In this document: positions 8,190-16,541 of the stretch, piece after piece
How the letters are laid out: each line of letters opens with the position of its first letter
Position numbering within the stretch: the first letter of the stretch is position 1
Source of the DNA: Robertkochia marina
GTDB lineage: Bacteria > Bacteroidota > Bacteroidia > Flavobacteriales > Flavobacteriaceae
Direction: 5' to 3'
NCBI RefSeq assembly: GCF_004799345.1
Contig: NZ_SSMC01000001.1
Coordinates: 1,054,001-1,118,000, forward strand
Length of the DNA: 64,000 bases
The notes under the pieces: model-generated
Databases searched by the model: none
What the model saw: only the letters and a program-made list of their open reading frames with translations
Told to the model about the DNA's origin: nothing
Position numbers and translations under genes: made by a program

Positions 8190-8585
8190 ATGAAAACTAA
8201 TTTGAAAAGCATTCTTGTTCTGTCTATGTTCGTTGTTTCCGCTTCTGCTGTTTCCGCCCAGGAGACTGCTAAAGAAGGTGACATGGATATCGTAAAGCTC
8301 GATGAGACCTCTGAAATGAAAACTTATGTAATTGAAAGAAATGTAGAAGGTATCGGGAATTCCTCGGTAGCCGATCTTCAGGGGGTTACCAAAGGCTCCT
8401 GCGGTGTATTGCATGAAATGGGGTCTGCAGATATACAGTGGGTTCAGAGTTATTTTACAGGAGATAAGATCTACTGTATTTACAAGGCTAAGAACAAGGA
8501 ATTAATCAGGAAGCATGCAGAAACCCTGGGAGTTCCTGCTGATGAAATTAATGAAGTAAAATCAATCGTTGCCTCTTCTAACTAG
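8190..8585 (+). CDS. Exported small DUF4242 family protein
   Basis: A 131-residue protein. Signal peptide MKTNLKSILVLSMFVVSASAVSAQ, so it is secreted to the periplasm. The mature part is one DUF4242 domain (KTYVIERNVEGIGNSSVADL, YCIYKAKNKELIRKHAETLG), the same fold as the N-terminus of the regulator 74 bases upstream. Family precedent is a nickel-binding ferredoxin-like fold; metal binding here is untested. It has its own strong terminator. Shared fold plus adjacency suggests that the regulator senses what this protein handles, but this is inference. Confidence 0.8.
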   Translation: MKTNLKSILVLSMFVVSASAVSAQETAKEGDMDIVKLDETSEMKTYVIERNVEGIGNSSVADLQGVTKGSCGVLHEMGSADIQWVQSYFTGDKIYCIYKAKNKELIRKHAETLGVPADEINEVKSIVASSN

Positions 8586-8612
8586 GCCGATCCAAAACTT
8601 AACAGATTAAAG

Positions 8613-8650
8613 ATGGTCACTGCTTCAACCGGGGTAGCGGCCATTTTTTA
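8613..8650 (+). terminator. Terminator after the DUF4242 gene
   Basis: ATGGTCACTGC (8613-8623) pairs with GTAGCGGCCAT (8634-8644) with one A-C mismatch and two G-T wobbles. A T run follows to about 8649. Confidence 0.75.
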
Positions 8651-8701
8651 TTGGAATAACTTTAGCGTCATTAAACTCAATCATTGTTTACCTTTGGGTT
8701 G

Positions 8702-9640
8702 ATGGGTAAGGCAGAAAAATATAGCCGGATTATTAAGGAAGAAGCCAAAAGACTGGGGTTCCTTTCCTGTGGTATTTCCAGGGCCGGTTTTTTGGAGGAG
8801 GAAGCTCCGCGACTTGAGTCATGGCTAAATGCGAATATGCACGGAGAGATGGGGTATATGGCAAATCATTTTGATAAGCGACTCGACCCGACTCTGCTGG
8901 TAGATGGGGCCAGGTCTGTTGTTTCTATGCTGTTAAATTACTATCCTGCAGAAGGGCAAAAAGACCCTGAGGCACCGAAACTATCTAAATATGCCTATGG
9001 AACCGATTACCATTTTGTGATCAAAGATAAGCTCAAGTCGCTTCTGCAATTTATCAGGGACGAGATAGGGGAGATAAATGGCAGGGCCTTTGTAGATTCT
9101 GCTCCCGTACTTGACAAGGCATGGGCCGCGCGGAGTGGTTTGGGGTGGATCGGCAAGAATGCCAACCTTCTTACCAAGCAGCAGGGTTCTTTTTATTTCA
9201 TAGCAGAACTAATCATCGATCTTGAACTTGAATATGACACTCCTGTAACCGATCATTGTGGTAGTTGTACGGCCTGTATTGATGCCTGCCCTACTGAAGC
9301 CATCGTGTCGCCCTATGTGGTAGATGGCAGTAAATGCATATCCTATCTGACGATCGAATTAAAAAACGAGCTTCCCGGGCAATTTCGTGATCAAATGGAC
9401 AACTGGATGTTTGGATGTGATGTGTGCCAGGATGTATGCCCGTGGAACAGATTTGCAAGACCTCACCAGGAAAAAGCCTTTGAACCCCATCCGGAACTTC
9501 TTGACATGACTCGGGAAGACTGGTTTGAACTCACGGAAGAGACTTTTAAAAAGGTGTTTAAGAAGTCGGCCGTAAAGCGTACCAAGTATAGTGGTTTAAG
9601 ACGCAACCTCGACTTTCTGCTTCCACCGGAGAAGGAATAA
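8702..9640 (+). CDS. queG: Epoxyqueuosine reductase QueG
   Basis: A cobalamin- and iron-sulfur-dependent enzyme that reduces epoxyqueuosine to queuosine in the tRNA wobble position, acting in the cytoplasm. From [10 protein letters not shown] it has 312 residues, the usual size. Two [4Fe-4S] clusters are visible: [12 protein letters not shown], and [11 protein letters not shown] with an earlier Cys (SKCISYL). The QueG block [20 protein letters not shown] is intact. The ATG at 8702 was preferred to the TTG at 8684. A -7-like TACCTTTG at 8689-8696 would place the transcript start at or very near the ATG, so the mRNA may have almost no leader. Monocistronic as far as can be seen. Confidence 0.96.
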   Translation: MGKAEKYSRIIKEEAKRLGFLSCGISRAGFLEEEAPRLESWLNANMHGEMGYMANHFDKRLDPTLLVDGARSVVSMLLNYYPAEGQKDPEAPKLSKYAYGTDYHFVIKDKLKSLLQFIRDEIGEINGRAFVDSAPVLDKAWAARSGLGWIGKNANLLTKQQGSFYFIAELIIDLELEYDTPVTDHCGSCTACIDACPTEAIVSPYVVDGSKCISYLTIELKNELPGQFRDQMDNWMFGCDVCQDVCPWNRFARPHQEKAFEPHPELLDMTREDWFELTEETFKKVFKKSAVKRTKYSGLRRNLDFLLPPEKE

Positions 9641-9717
9641 TCCTAATTTTATTATCGTCTAATATTGTGTATATTGGAAGCAAATGCGATGATTTATAGG
9701 AATTACGCATAAATCTG

Positions 9718-9755
9718 CCCCGGAATGTAGGAAGTTGAAAAAACAGCTTCCGGGG
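9718..9755 (+). promoter_or_regulatory. Competing-hairpin element upstream of the symporter-trehalase operon
   Basis: Two mutually exclusive stems share the bases 9748-9751. Outer: CCCCGGAA (9718-9725) with TTCCGGGG (9748-9755), 8 perfect bp. Inner: GGAAGTTG (9730-9737) with CAGCTTCC (9744-9751), 8 bp with one wobble and an AAAAAA loop. It ends 31 bases before the start codon. It could be an RNA switch or an operator; no T run follows, so it is not a simple terminator. Confidence 0.5.
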
Positions 9756-9786
9756 ATCATACTAAACTGCTAGACCGAAAACTATT

Positions 9787-11505
9787 ATGGGTTCATTACA
9801 AACGCTGGATGTGATCGTGATCCTGCTATACCTTGTTGGGATCATCATTTACGGAATCTCCAAATCTAAAAGAAACAGCTCTGAAGATTATTTTTTAGGA
9901 GGAAGAACCATGACCTGGCCCATTGTGGGTATTGCATTATTCTCTGCGAATATTTCCAGTTCTACCCTGGTAGGCCTGGCATCTGATGCCTACCAGACCA
10001 ATGTTCATGTATACAATTATGAATGGTATGCAGTAGTAGTACTCATATTTTTTGCGATATTCTTTCTTCCATTCTACCTGCGCTCCGGGGTGTATACCAT
10101 GCCGGAATTTCTAGAAAGGCGCTATGACCGCCGATCTAGGTATTACTTTTCATTTATAACCATTGTTGGGAATGTGCTGGTTGATACGGCAGCAGGGTTG
10201 TATGTGGGGAGTATCGTATTAAAGTTGCTCTTTCCTGATATCTCCTCAACCACCATCATTATTGTCTTGGCAATTGCAGCAGCAGCCTATACGATACCGG
10301 GTGGGTTGAATTCTGTGATACAGACTGAGGTGATACAGGCAATTTTACTGATCATCGGCTCTTGTTTATTAACCTATTTTGCCTTTGATCAGTTAGGTGG
10401 CGGTTGGGAGGCAATGATGACAGGGCTTGATACCATGCTTAATAACGGAGAGGTTGAATTTGGGAACAGGGCCGCTGAAGGGTATTATATTCCTGAAAAT
10501 TCAGATGAGGTATTCAGCCTTGTCCGTCCCGGGAATGACGAATTTCTCCCTTGGTGGGGACTGCTTTCAGGGGTACCTTTGCTCGGTTTTTATTTCTGGG
10601 CCAATAACCAGTTCATGGTTCAGCGGGTTTTGGGTGCAAAAGATCTTAATCACGGTCGGTGGGGAGCCTTGTTTGCAGGGTTCTTAAAACTACCCGTAAT
10701 TTTTATAATGGTGGTGCCGGGAGTTCTGGCCATCATGCTTTTTAAGGGGCTTGATATTTCCGGATTGAATTACCCCCTGCCTGACGGAGGGGTTTGTTCA
10801 GATCTTTCTCAGTGTCCTAACCTTACTTACCCGGTATTGCTGTTTCAATTATTGCCAACAGGGATCCTTGGGTTGGTAGTGGCCGGGTTGCTGGCCGCCA
10901 TGATGTCTTCGGTGTCGGCAACCTTTAATTCTGCTTCAACCCTGATCACCATGGATTTTGTACGCAACATCAATCCCAGGTTAACCAGTAAGCAGCTGGT
11001 AAGAGCTGGGCAGATAGCCACGCTTATTCTTGTGGTCCTGGCCTCTGCGTGGGTGCCGTTCATTGAACGTGTCAGTGATTCTTTATGGGGGTATTTGCAA
11101 TTAGTGATCGCTTATACGAGTCCGCCGGCGGTAGCAGCCTTTGTCCTTGGATTATTTTGGAAAAGGGCTAACGGTACCGGGGCCATTGTCAGCTTATTAT
11201 CCGGTGGAGCTTTGGCGTTGTTTATGATCTTCTCTCAGATCTATGAATGGCTGCCGGTGGTTAACGATATTCACTTTTTGGCCAAGGCATCGCTTCTGTT
11301 TTTGATCTGCGTTGTTATACTGGTGGCAGCTTCGTTGGCAACAGCGCCTCCTGCACCAGAAAAGGTTGAAGAATATACCTATAAAACAGCCTTGTTTCAC
11401 CAGGAAACCAAAGAGATGCAGGCCTTGCCCTGGTATAAGAACTATCGTAAGCTTGCAGTAATATTATTGGTGTTAACAGCCTTTATTGTAGGATATTTTT
11501 GGTAA
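9787..11505 (+). CDS. SGLT-type sodium:solute symporter
   Basis: A 572-residue inner-membrane transporter of the solute:sodium symporter family with about 13-14 transmembrane helices. The block SEDYFLGGRTMTWPIVGIA, then FSANISSSTLVGLASDAY, SGVYTMPEFLERRYDRR and AYTIPGGLNSVIQTEVIQ follow the order of the Vibrio sodium/galactose transporter vSGLT. It should take up a sugar or similar solute with sodium. It lies 10 bases before the trehalase gene, so a trehalose-derived sugar such as glucose is a sensible guess for the substrate. A hairpin element precedes it. The family is certain; the substrate is inferred from context. Confidence 0.92.
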   Translation: MGSLQTLDVIVILLYLVGIIIYGISKSKRNSSEDYFLGGRTMTWPIVGIALFSANISSSTLVGLASDAYQTNVHVYNYEWYAVVVLIFFAIFFLPFYLRSGVYTMPEFLERRYDRRSRYYFSFITIVGNVLVDTAAGLYVGSIVLKLLFPDISSTTIIIVLAIAAAAYTIPGGLNSVIQTEVIQAILLIIGSCLLTYFAFDQLGGGWEAMMTGLDTMLNNGEVEFGNRAAEGYYIPENSDEVFSLVRPGNDEFLPWWGLLSGVPLLGFYFWANNQFMVQRVLGAKDLNHGRWGALFAGFLKLPVIFIMVVPGVLAIMLFKGLDISGLNYPLPDGGVCSDLSQCPNLTYPVLLFQLLPTGILGLVVAGLLAAMMSSVSATFNSASTLITMDFVRNINPRLTSKQLVRAGQIATLILVVLASAWVPFIERVSDSLWGYLQLVIAYTSPPAVAAFVLGLFWKRANGTGAIVSLLSGGALALFMIFSQIYEWLPVVNDIHFLAKASLLFLICVVILVAASLATAPPAPEKVEEYTYKTALFHQETKEMQALPWYKNYRKLAVILLVLTAFIVGYFW

Positions 11506-11515
11506 TCATAAAATT

Positions 11516-13477
11516 ATGAGGATTAAACTGTTTTGTTTTCTTGTTTTAGGTGTTATGGTATTTTATGGTTGTAAGAACCATGAGAACATAGTTCTTGAAG
11601 TTGATGTGAATAAAAGTATTGAGGCTTTATTGAAAGATGAAGATACTGATGGCGATAAGAAGATCACCAAAGATGATAATGGAGATAAACGATTTGAGCT
11701 TGTTTTGCTCAACGGGAAGGAAGTGGCCATCAAGTCTACTTATCATATCTCGAACCTGTTGCAGGAACTTGCGTTGAGAAAGAAAGCGGGAGATTCTGTG
11801 GCTATTCTTGATATCAAAAGAATTGAAGAGGCCCCTTCGGGAAGAATTTCAAGAAATATTAGGGAGGTGTATTGGGACGACCTGACCCGAACGGTAGACC
11901 GAAAAGGGTTGAAACGTGTTCTGGAGGATACTAAGTCATCAGATACTGTAACCCGACGTATCTATGTGTCGTTTAAAGACACCCTTGCTCAGAATTATTT
12001 CAGGGCTTTACAAAGGGAATTCTCCAATTTTAAAATGGAAGTTCTTCCCGAAGATGTTACACCTGAATATGTGAAGTCAATAAATGATAAACCCGGTATA
12101 CTATCACTTAAGATAGAGAATGGTAAAGGGGTGCCTTTTGTGGTGCCCGGCGGACGGTTTAATGAAATGTATGGCTGGGACAGTTATTTTGAAAGCATCG
12201 GTCTCATACTTGATGGCCGAATAGACCTTGCCAGGGCAATGGTAGATAACTTCTGCTACCAGATAGATCATTACGGAAAGATCCTCAACGCCAATCGCAC
12301 CTATTATCTTACAAGAACCCAACCACCTTTTCTCAGCTCTTTTATCAGGGGGGTATATGAAGCCATGGAGGTGGAGGACCTGGAATGGCTGCGGTATGTT
12401 ACCGGCGTAGCCATAGATGAATATGAAACCGTTTGGATGGTTGAAAATAAGCGGATGACTCCCAACGGACTGAACAGGTATTATGCAGAAGGGATAGGCA
12501 TACCGCCAGAGACGGAAGAGGGGCATTTTGACGAAATACTTCAGGAATTTGCTGACCGGTATAACGAATCTCGAGATTCATTTGAAAAGGAAGGGTTAAC
12601 CATGCACGAATTCGTAGAAAAGTATCAATCGGGAGAGATCCTTGATCCGTTACTGGATAACTACTTTTTACATGATCGCAGCCTACGTGAAAGCGGTCAT
12701 GACACTTCCTGGCGACTGGAGAAGGTGTGTGCCGATCTTAATACGGTAGGCTTGAACGCCCTGTTGTATAAATATGAAAAGGACCTTGCGTTTCTGATCG
12801 ATAAGTATTTTGGTGGCAACTTTGATCATCCCAATGGTAAAAGTTATACCCCTTCTTATTGGGAGGAGAGGGCAGAGGAGCGAAGAGAAATGATGAATAT
12901 TCTTATGTGGGACCAGGAAAAAGGAGGGTATTATGATTATAACCTTGCAACAGGATCGAGAACAGATTTTGAATCGGCCACCAATTATATTCCTTTATGG
13001 GCCGGGCTGGCTAGTGCTGAACAGGCTGAATTAATGCTCAACCGGTTAAATGAAACCCTGGTAGAGCACTGTGGTATTGCTTCAACCTCAAAAGAATCGG
13101 TAGAGAAGTATGCGCTCAATGATATTCAACGGCAATGGGATTACCCAAATGGTTGGGCACCTCACCAAATGATGATCTGGTCAGGATTGCAGCGGTACGG
13201 ATACCAGGAGGAGGCCGAGGAGTTGGCTTACCGTTGGTTGTGGATGATCACCAAAAACGCTGTTGATTACAACGGCACCATTCCTGAAAAGTACGATGTG
13301 GTTGAATGTACCCATAAGGTGTATGCTGAATACGGTAATGTAGGTACCGAGTTCGACTATATTACTACCTCAGGATTTGGATGGATGAATGCGTCATACC
13401 AGCTGGGTCTTGATATCATTTCTGATGACCTGCGGATTAAACTCGATGCGCTTGTACCTCCGGAAGAGGCCCTCTAA
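11516..13477 (+). CDS. treA: Trehalase (GH37) lipoprotein with EF-hand-like loop
   Basis: Hydrolyses alpha,alpha-trehalose to two glucose. A lipoprotein signal with Cys19 (VFYGC) anchors it in the envelope. Both GH37 signatures are present: PGGRFNEMYGWDSYF near residue 210 and QWDYPNGWAPHQ near 545. The catalytic Asp is likely in ESGHDTSWR and the Glu in PEKYDVVE. Around residues 40-55 the segment EDTDGDKKITKDDNGD looks like a calcium-binding EF-hand loop, ahead of the usual trehalase fold. Co-transcribed with the SGLT-type symporter just upstream: trehalose is cut outside the cytoplasm and the product taken up with sodium. Length 653 residues, longer than E. coli TreA. Confidence 0.93.
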   Translation: MRIKLFCFLVLGVMVFYGCKNHENIVLEVDVNKSIEALLKDEDTDGDKKITKDDNGDKRFELVLLNGKEVAIKSTYHISNLLQELALRKKAGDSVAILDIKRIEEAPSGRISRNIREVYWDDLTRTVDRKGLKRVLEDTKSSDTVTRRIYVSFKDTLAQNYFRALQREFSNFKMEVLPEDVTPEYVKSINDKPGILSLKIENGKGVPFVVPGGRFNEMYGWDSYFESIGLILDGRIDLARAMVDNFCYQIDHYGKILNANRTYYLTRTQPPFLSSFIRGVYEAMEVEDLEWLRYVTGVAIDEYETVWMVENKRMTPNGLNRYYAEGIGIPPETEEGHFDEILQEFADRYNESRDSFEKEGLTMHEFVEKYQSGEILDPLLDNYFLHDRSLRESGHDTSWRLEKVCADLNTVGLNALLYKYEKDLAFLIDKYFGGNFDHPNGKSYTPSYWEERAEERREMMNILMWDQEKGGYYDYNLATGSRTDFESATNYIPLWAGLASAEQAELMLNRLNETLVEHCGIASTSKESVEKYALNDIQRQWDYPNGWAPHQMMIWSGLQRYGYQEEAEELAYRWLWMITKNAVDYNGTIPEKYDVVECTHKVYAEYGNVGTEFDYITTSGFGWMNASYQLGLDIISDDLRIKLDALVPPEEAL

Positions 13478-13554
13478 TTAATTTCAATTTCATTTCCGTT
13501 TATTAGGATTTTAGCTTCATTATTCTTTTAACTTTGCAAGACAAACAAACGACT

Positions 13555-15837
13555 ATGAGCAAAGCTACTAAACGAAGAGAAGCCTTGATCTACCACGCCA
13601 AGCCCAGGCCGGGAAAGATCAAGATCGTACCTACTAAGAAATACTCAACCCAAAGAGATCTGGCCCTGGCCTATTCGCCGGGGGTGGCAGAGCCCTGCCT
13701 TGAGATCGAGAAAAACGTAGAGAACGTTTACAAGTATACCATCAAGGGTAATCTGGTGGCTGTGATCTCGAACGGAACTGCGGTTCTCGGACTGGGAGAT
13801 ATTGGTCCGGAAGCTTCCAAGCCTGTAATGGAAGGGAAGGGGTTGCTCTTTAAGATCTTTGCAGACCTTGACGGGATCGATATTGAACTGGATACCAAAG
13901 ATGTTGACAAGTTCGTGGAGACCGTAAAAACCATTGCACCTACGTTCGGAGGGATCAACCTCGAAGATATCAAGGCTCCTGAGGCTTTTGAGATCGAGAG
14001 ACGTTTAAAAGAAGAGCTGGATATTCCTGTAATGCATGATGACCAGCATGGTACTGCCATAATTTCTGCGGCTGCCTTGTTAAATGCCTTAGAGATCGCT
14101 GAAAAAAAGATAGAAGATGTTCGGATCGTGATCAGTGGGGCCGGAGCAGCAGCAGTATCCTGTACCCGTCTTTACAAGGCTTTTGGAGCCCGTTCAGAGA
14201 ATATCGTAATGCTTGACAGTAAAGGAGTTATTCGTAAAGATCGCGAGAACCTTTCTGCTGAGAAACTGGAATTTGCCACGGATAGAAAAATAGATACCCT
14301 CGAGGAAGCCTTGAAGGATGCTGATGTGTTTATCGGGCTGTCTATAGCCAATATCGTGAGTCCGGAAATGCTGTTATCTATGAGCAATGATCCTATTGTT
14401 TTTGCCATGGCAAATCCTGATCCGGAGATCGAGTACGATCTGGCTATCAATACCAGAGAAGATATCATTATGGCTACAGGGCGTTCAGACCACCCTAACC
14501 AGGTGAACAATGTACTTGGCTTTCCGTTTATTTTCAGGGGAGCCATGGATGTAAGGGCTACCAGTATAAATGAAGAAATGAAGATGGCAGCGGTAAAAGC
14601 GTTGGCCGAACTGGCTAAAGAACCGGTGCCCGAGCAGGTAAATATTGCCTATGGTGAGACCAGGCTGACTTTTGGCAGAGATTACATCATACCAAAGCCC
14701 TTTGATCCGAGACTGATCGGTTCTGTTCCTCCGGCAGTAGCCAAAGCAGCTATGGATAGTGGAGTGGCTAAAGCACCTATTACAGATTGGGAGGCCTATA
14801 AGGAAGACCTGCTGCAAAGACTGGGTAACGACCATAAAATGGTAAGGTTACTTCATAACAGGGCAAGAACAAACCCGAAGAAAATTGTTTTCCCCGAAGG
14901 AGATCATCTCGATGTTTTAAAGGCTGCCCAGATCGTTTATGATGAAAGGATCGCTATTCCAATTCTTTTAGGAAGAAAAGAAGTGATCCATGAGTTGATG
15001 GAAGAGATCGAATTTGAAGGTGATATCGAGATCATAGACCCTAAGGGTGATGAGAAAGATCCTAATAAGGAACTTTATGCCCGAAATCTTTGGGAACTTC
15101 GCAAACGCGATGGTATCACCTTATACGAGGCGCAGAAAAAAATTCGCGACCGCAACTATTATGCGGCCATGATGGTTAATGAAGGTCATGCAGACGGCAT
15201 GATATCGGGATATTCCCGCTCATACCCAACAGTGATAAAGCCTTTGTTTGAGCTTATCGGAAAGGCTCCGGGAGTGTCAAGGGTAGCGGCTATGAACCTG
15301 ATGATCACTGATCGCGGTCCGTTGTTCCTGGCAGACACCTCTATCAACATAGATCCTACAGCCAAAGAACTTGCAAAGATCACTCAGTTAACAGCTCAGG
15401 CTGCAAAATTGTTTGGAGAAGAACCTGTAATTGCCATGTTGTCTTATGCTAACTTCGGGTCGTCTAAGAACCCGAATGCAACCAAGGTAAGTGAAGCAGT
15501 GGAATATCTTCACCGATATTTTCCGGAGATCTGTGTAGATGGGGAGATCCAATCGGATTTTGCCCTTAACCCGGAAATGTTGAAGAGCAAATTCCCATTT
15601 TCAAAGATCGCCGGGAAGAAGGTGAATACCCTGGTGTTTCCGAACCTTGAATCGGCAAACATCACCTATAAACTTATCAAGGAGATGGACAATGCCGACT
15701 CGGTAGGTCCTATTCTACTGGGTATGGCAAAGCCGGTTCACGTATTGCAGCTGGGAGCCGGGGTAGATGAAATTGTTAATATGGCTGCTGTGGCAGTGGT
15801 AGACGCCCAGGAGAAAGAGAAGAGGGCTAATTTATAA
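13555..15837 (+). CDS. maeB: NADP-dependent malic enzyme with phosphotransacetylase-like C-terminal domain
   Basis: Oxidative decarboxylation of malate to pyruvate, supplying NADPH. The malic enzyme part covers residues 1 to about 420 (YSPGVAEPCLEI, DDQHGTAI, the NADP-binding ISGAGAAAVSC). The rest is homologous to phosphotransacetylase (KIVFPEGDHLDVLKAAQI, GMISGYSRSYPTV) and is usually regulatory, binding acetyl-CoA, rather than catalytic. 760 residues from MSKATKRREAL, the normal length for MaeB. The ATG at 13555 was chosen over an in-frame TTG at 13534 because that TTG lies within a -7-like element (TAACTTTG, 13529-13536). Monocistronic. Confidence 0.95.
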   Translation: MSKATKRREALIYHAKPRPGKIKIVPTKKYSTQRDLALAYSPGVAEPCLEIEKNVENVYKYTIKGNLVAVISNGTAVLGLGDIGPEASKPVMEGKGLLFKIFADLDGIDIELDTKDVDKFVETVKTIAPTFGGINLEDIKAPEAFEIERRLKEELDIPVMHDDQHGTAIISAAALLNALEIAEKKIEDVRIVISGAGAAAVSCTRLYKAFGARSENIVMLDSKGVIRKDRENLSAEKLEFATDRKIDTLEEALKDADVFIGLSIANIVSPEMLLSMSNDPIVFAMANPDPEIEYDLAINTREDIIMATGRSDHPNQVNNVLGFPFIFRGAMDVRATSINEEMKMAAVKALAELAKEPVPEQVNIAYGETRLTFGRDYIIPKPFDPRLIGSVPPAVAKAAMDSGVAKAPITDWEAYKEDLLQRLGNDHKMVRLLHNRARTNPKKIVFPEGDHLDVLKAAQIVYDERIAIPILLGRKEVIHELMEEIEFEGDIEIIDPKGDEKDPNKELYARNLWELRKRDGITLYEAQKKIRDRNYYAAMMVNEGHADGMISGYSRSYPTVIKPLFELIGKAPGVSRVAAMNLMITDRGPLFLADTSINIDPTAKELAKITQLTAQAAKLFGEEPVIAMLSYANFGSSKNPNATKVSEAVEYLHRYFPEICVDGEIQSDFALNPEMLKSKFPFSKIAGKKVNTLVFPNLESANITYKLIKEMDNADSVGPILLGMAKPVHVLQLGAGVDEIVNMAAVAVVDAQEKEKRANL

Positions 15838-15896
15838 TCCGTCCCCTAAGGCGGGTGGCAGCAGATGGTTAATGCCTTAATTGTGATTTATTTTAG

Positions 15897-15904
15897 TACA
15901 TTTG
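15897..15904 (+). promoter_or_regulatory. -7 element TACATTTG before ruvA-sprA
   Basis: TACATTTG fits TAnnTTTG, 22 bases before the ruvA ATG. No good -33 is seen at the usual spacing. It would serve both ruvA and sprA. Confidence 0.45.
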
Positions 15905-15926
15905 AGGCGTTAACCTATTTGCTGTA

Positions 15927-16508
15927 ATGATTGCACATATTAACGGAAAACTCGTTGAGAAAAATCCGACCGAGGTCATCGTGGAATGTAATGGAGTAGG
16001 ATATTTTATCAACGTTTCACTCTACACCTATTCCAGAATTCCTTCGCAAGAAAACATTAAATTGTTTACTCATCTTATCGTCAGGGAAGATGCTCATACC
16101 TTATACGGCTTTTTTGATAAGGGAGAAAGGGAGATCTTTAAGTTACTGATCTCTGTTTCCGGTATAGGAGCCAGTACTGCCCGAACGATGTTGAGTTCAA
16201 TGACACCACAGGAGATCATGGAGGCTATAGCATCTAATGATGTAACTTCTATTCAGTCGGTCAAAGGAATCGGAGCCAAAACAGCCCAAAGAGTTATCAT
16301 TGACCTTAGAGATAAGGTGGTGAAATTGTACGGCATGGAAGAAGTGGCCGCAGTTCAGGACAATACGGCAAGAGATGAAGCGTTATCTGCATTAGAGGTA
16401 TTGGGTTATACAAGAAAACAATCAGAAAAAGTAGTTAATAAGATCATGAAAGAGTCCCCCGACTCCGGAGTGGAAGAAATAATTAAAGGAGCCCTGAAAA
16501 GTTTATAG
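15927..16508 (+). CDS. ruvA: Holliday junction binding protein RuvA
   Basis: A tetrameric protein that binds Holliday junctions and loads RuvB. 193 residues. The N-terminal OB fold (MIAHINGKLVEKNPTEVIVECNG...) is followed by tandem helix-hairpin-helix motifs (LISVSGIGASTARTML, IQSVKGIGAKTAQRVI) and the C-terminal RuvB-interacting domain (ALSALEVLGYTRKQSEK). The next gene, sprA, starts 33 bases after the stop, so both are likely on one transcript. This ruvA-sprA order recurs in Flavobacteriia. Confidence 0.97.
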   Translation: MIAHINGKLVEKNPTEVIVECNGVGYFINVSLYTYSRIPSQENIKLFTHLIVREDAHTLYGFFDKGEREIFKLLISVSGIGASTARTMLSSMTPQEIMEAIASNDVTSIQSVKGIGAKTAQRVIIDLRDKVVKLYGMEEVAAVQDNTARDEALSALEVLGYTRKQSEKVVNKIMKESPDSGVEEIIKGALKSL

Positions 16509-16541
16509 GCGCTCTGTGGATTTATCAAATCAGCCAACAAA

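Noticed and set aside
8684-8701. Upstream TTG start for queG
   Set aside because: It would overlap the TACCTTTG promoter-like element; the ATG at 8702 gives the normal N-terminus.
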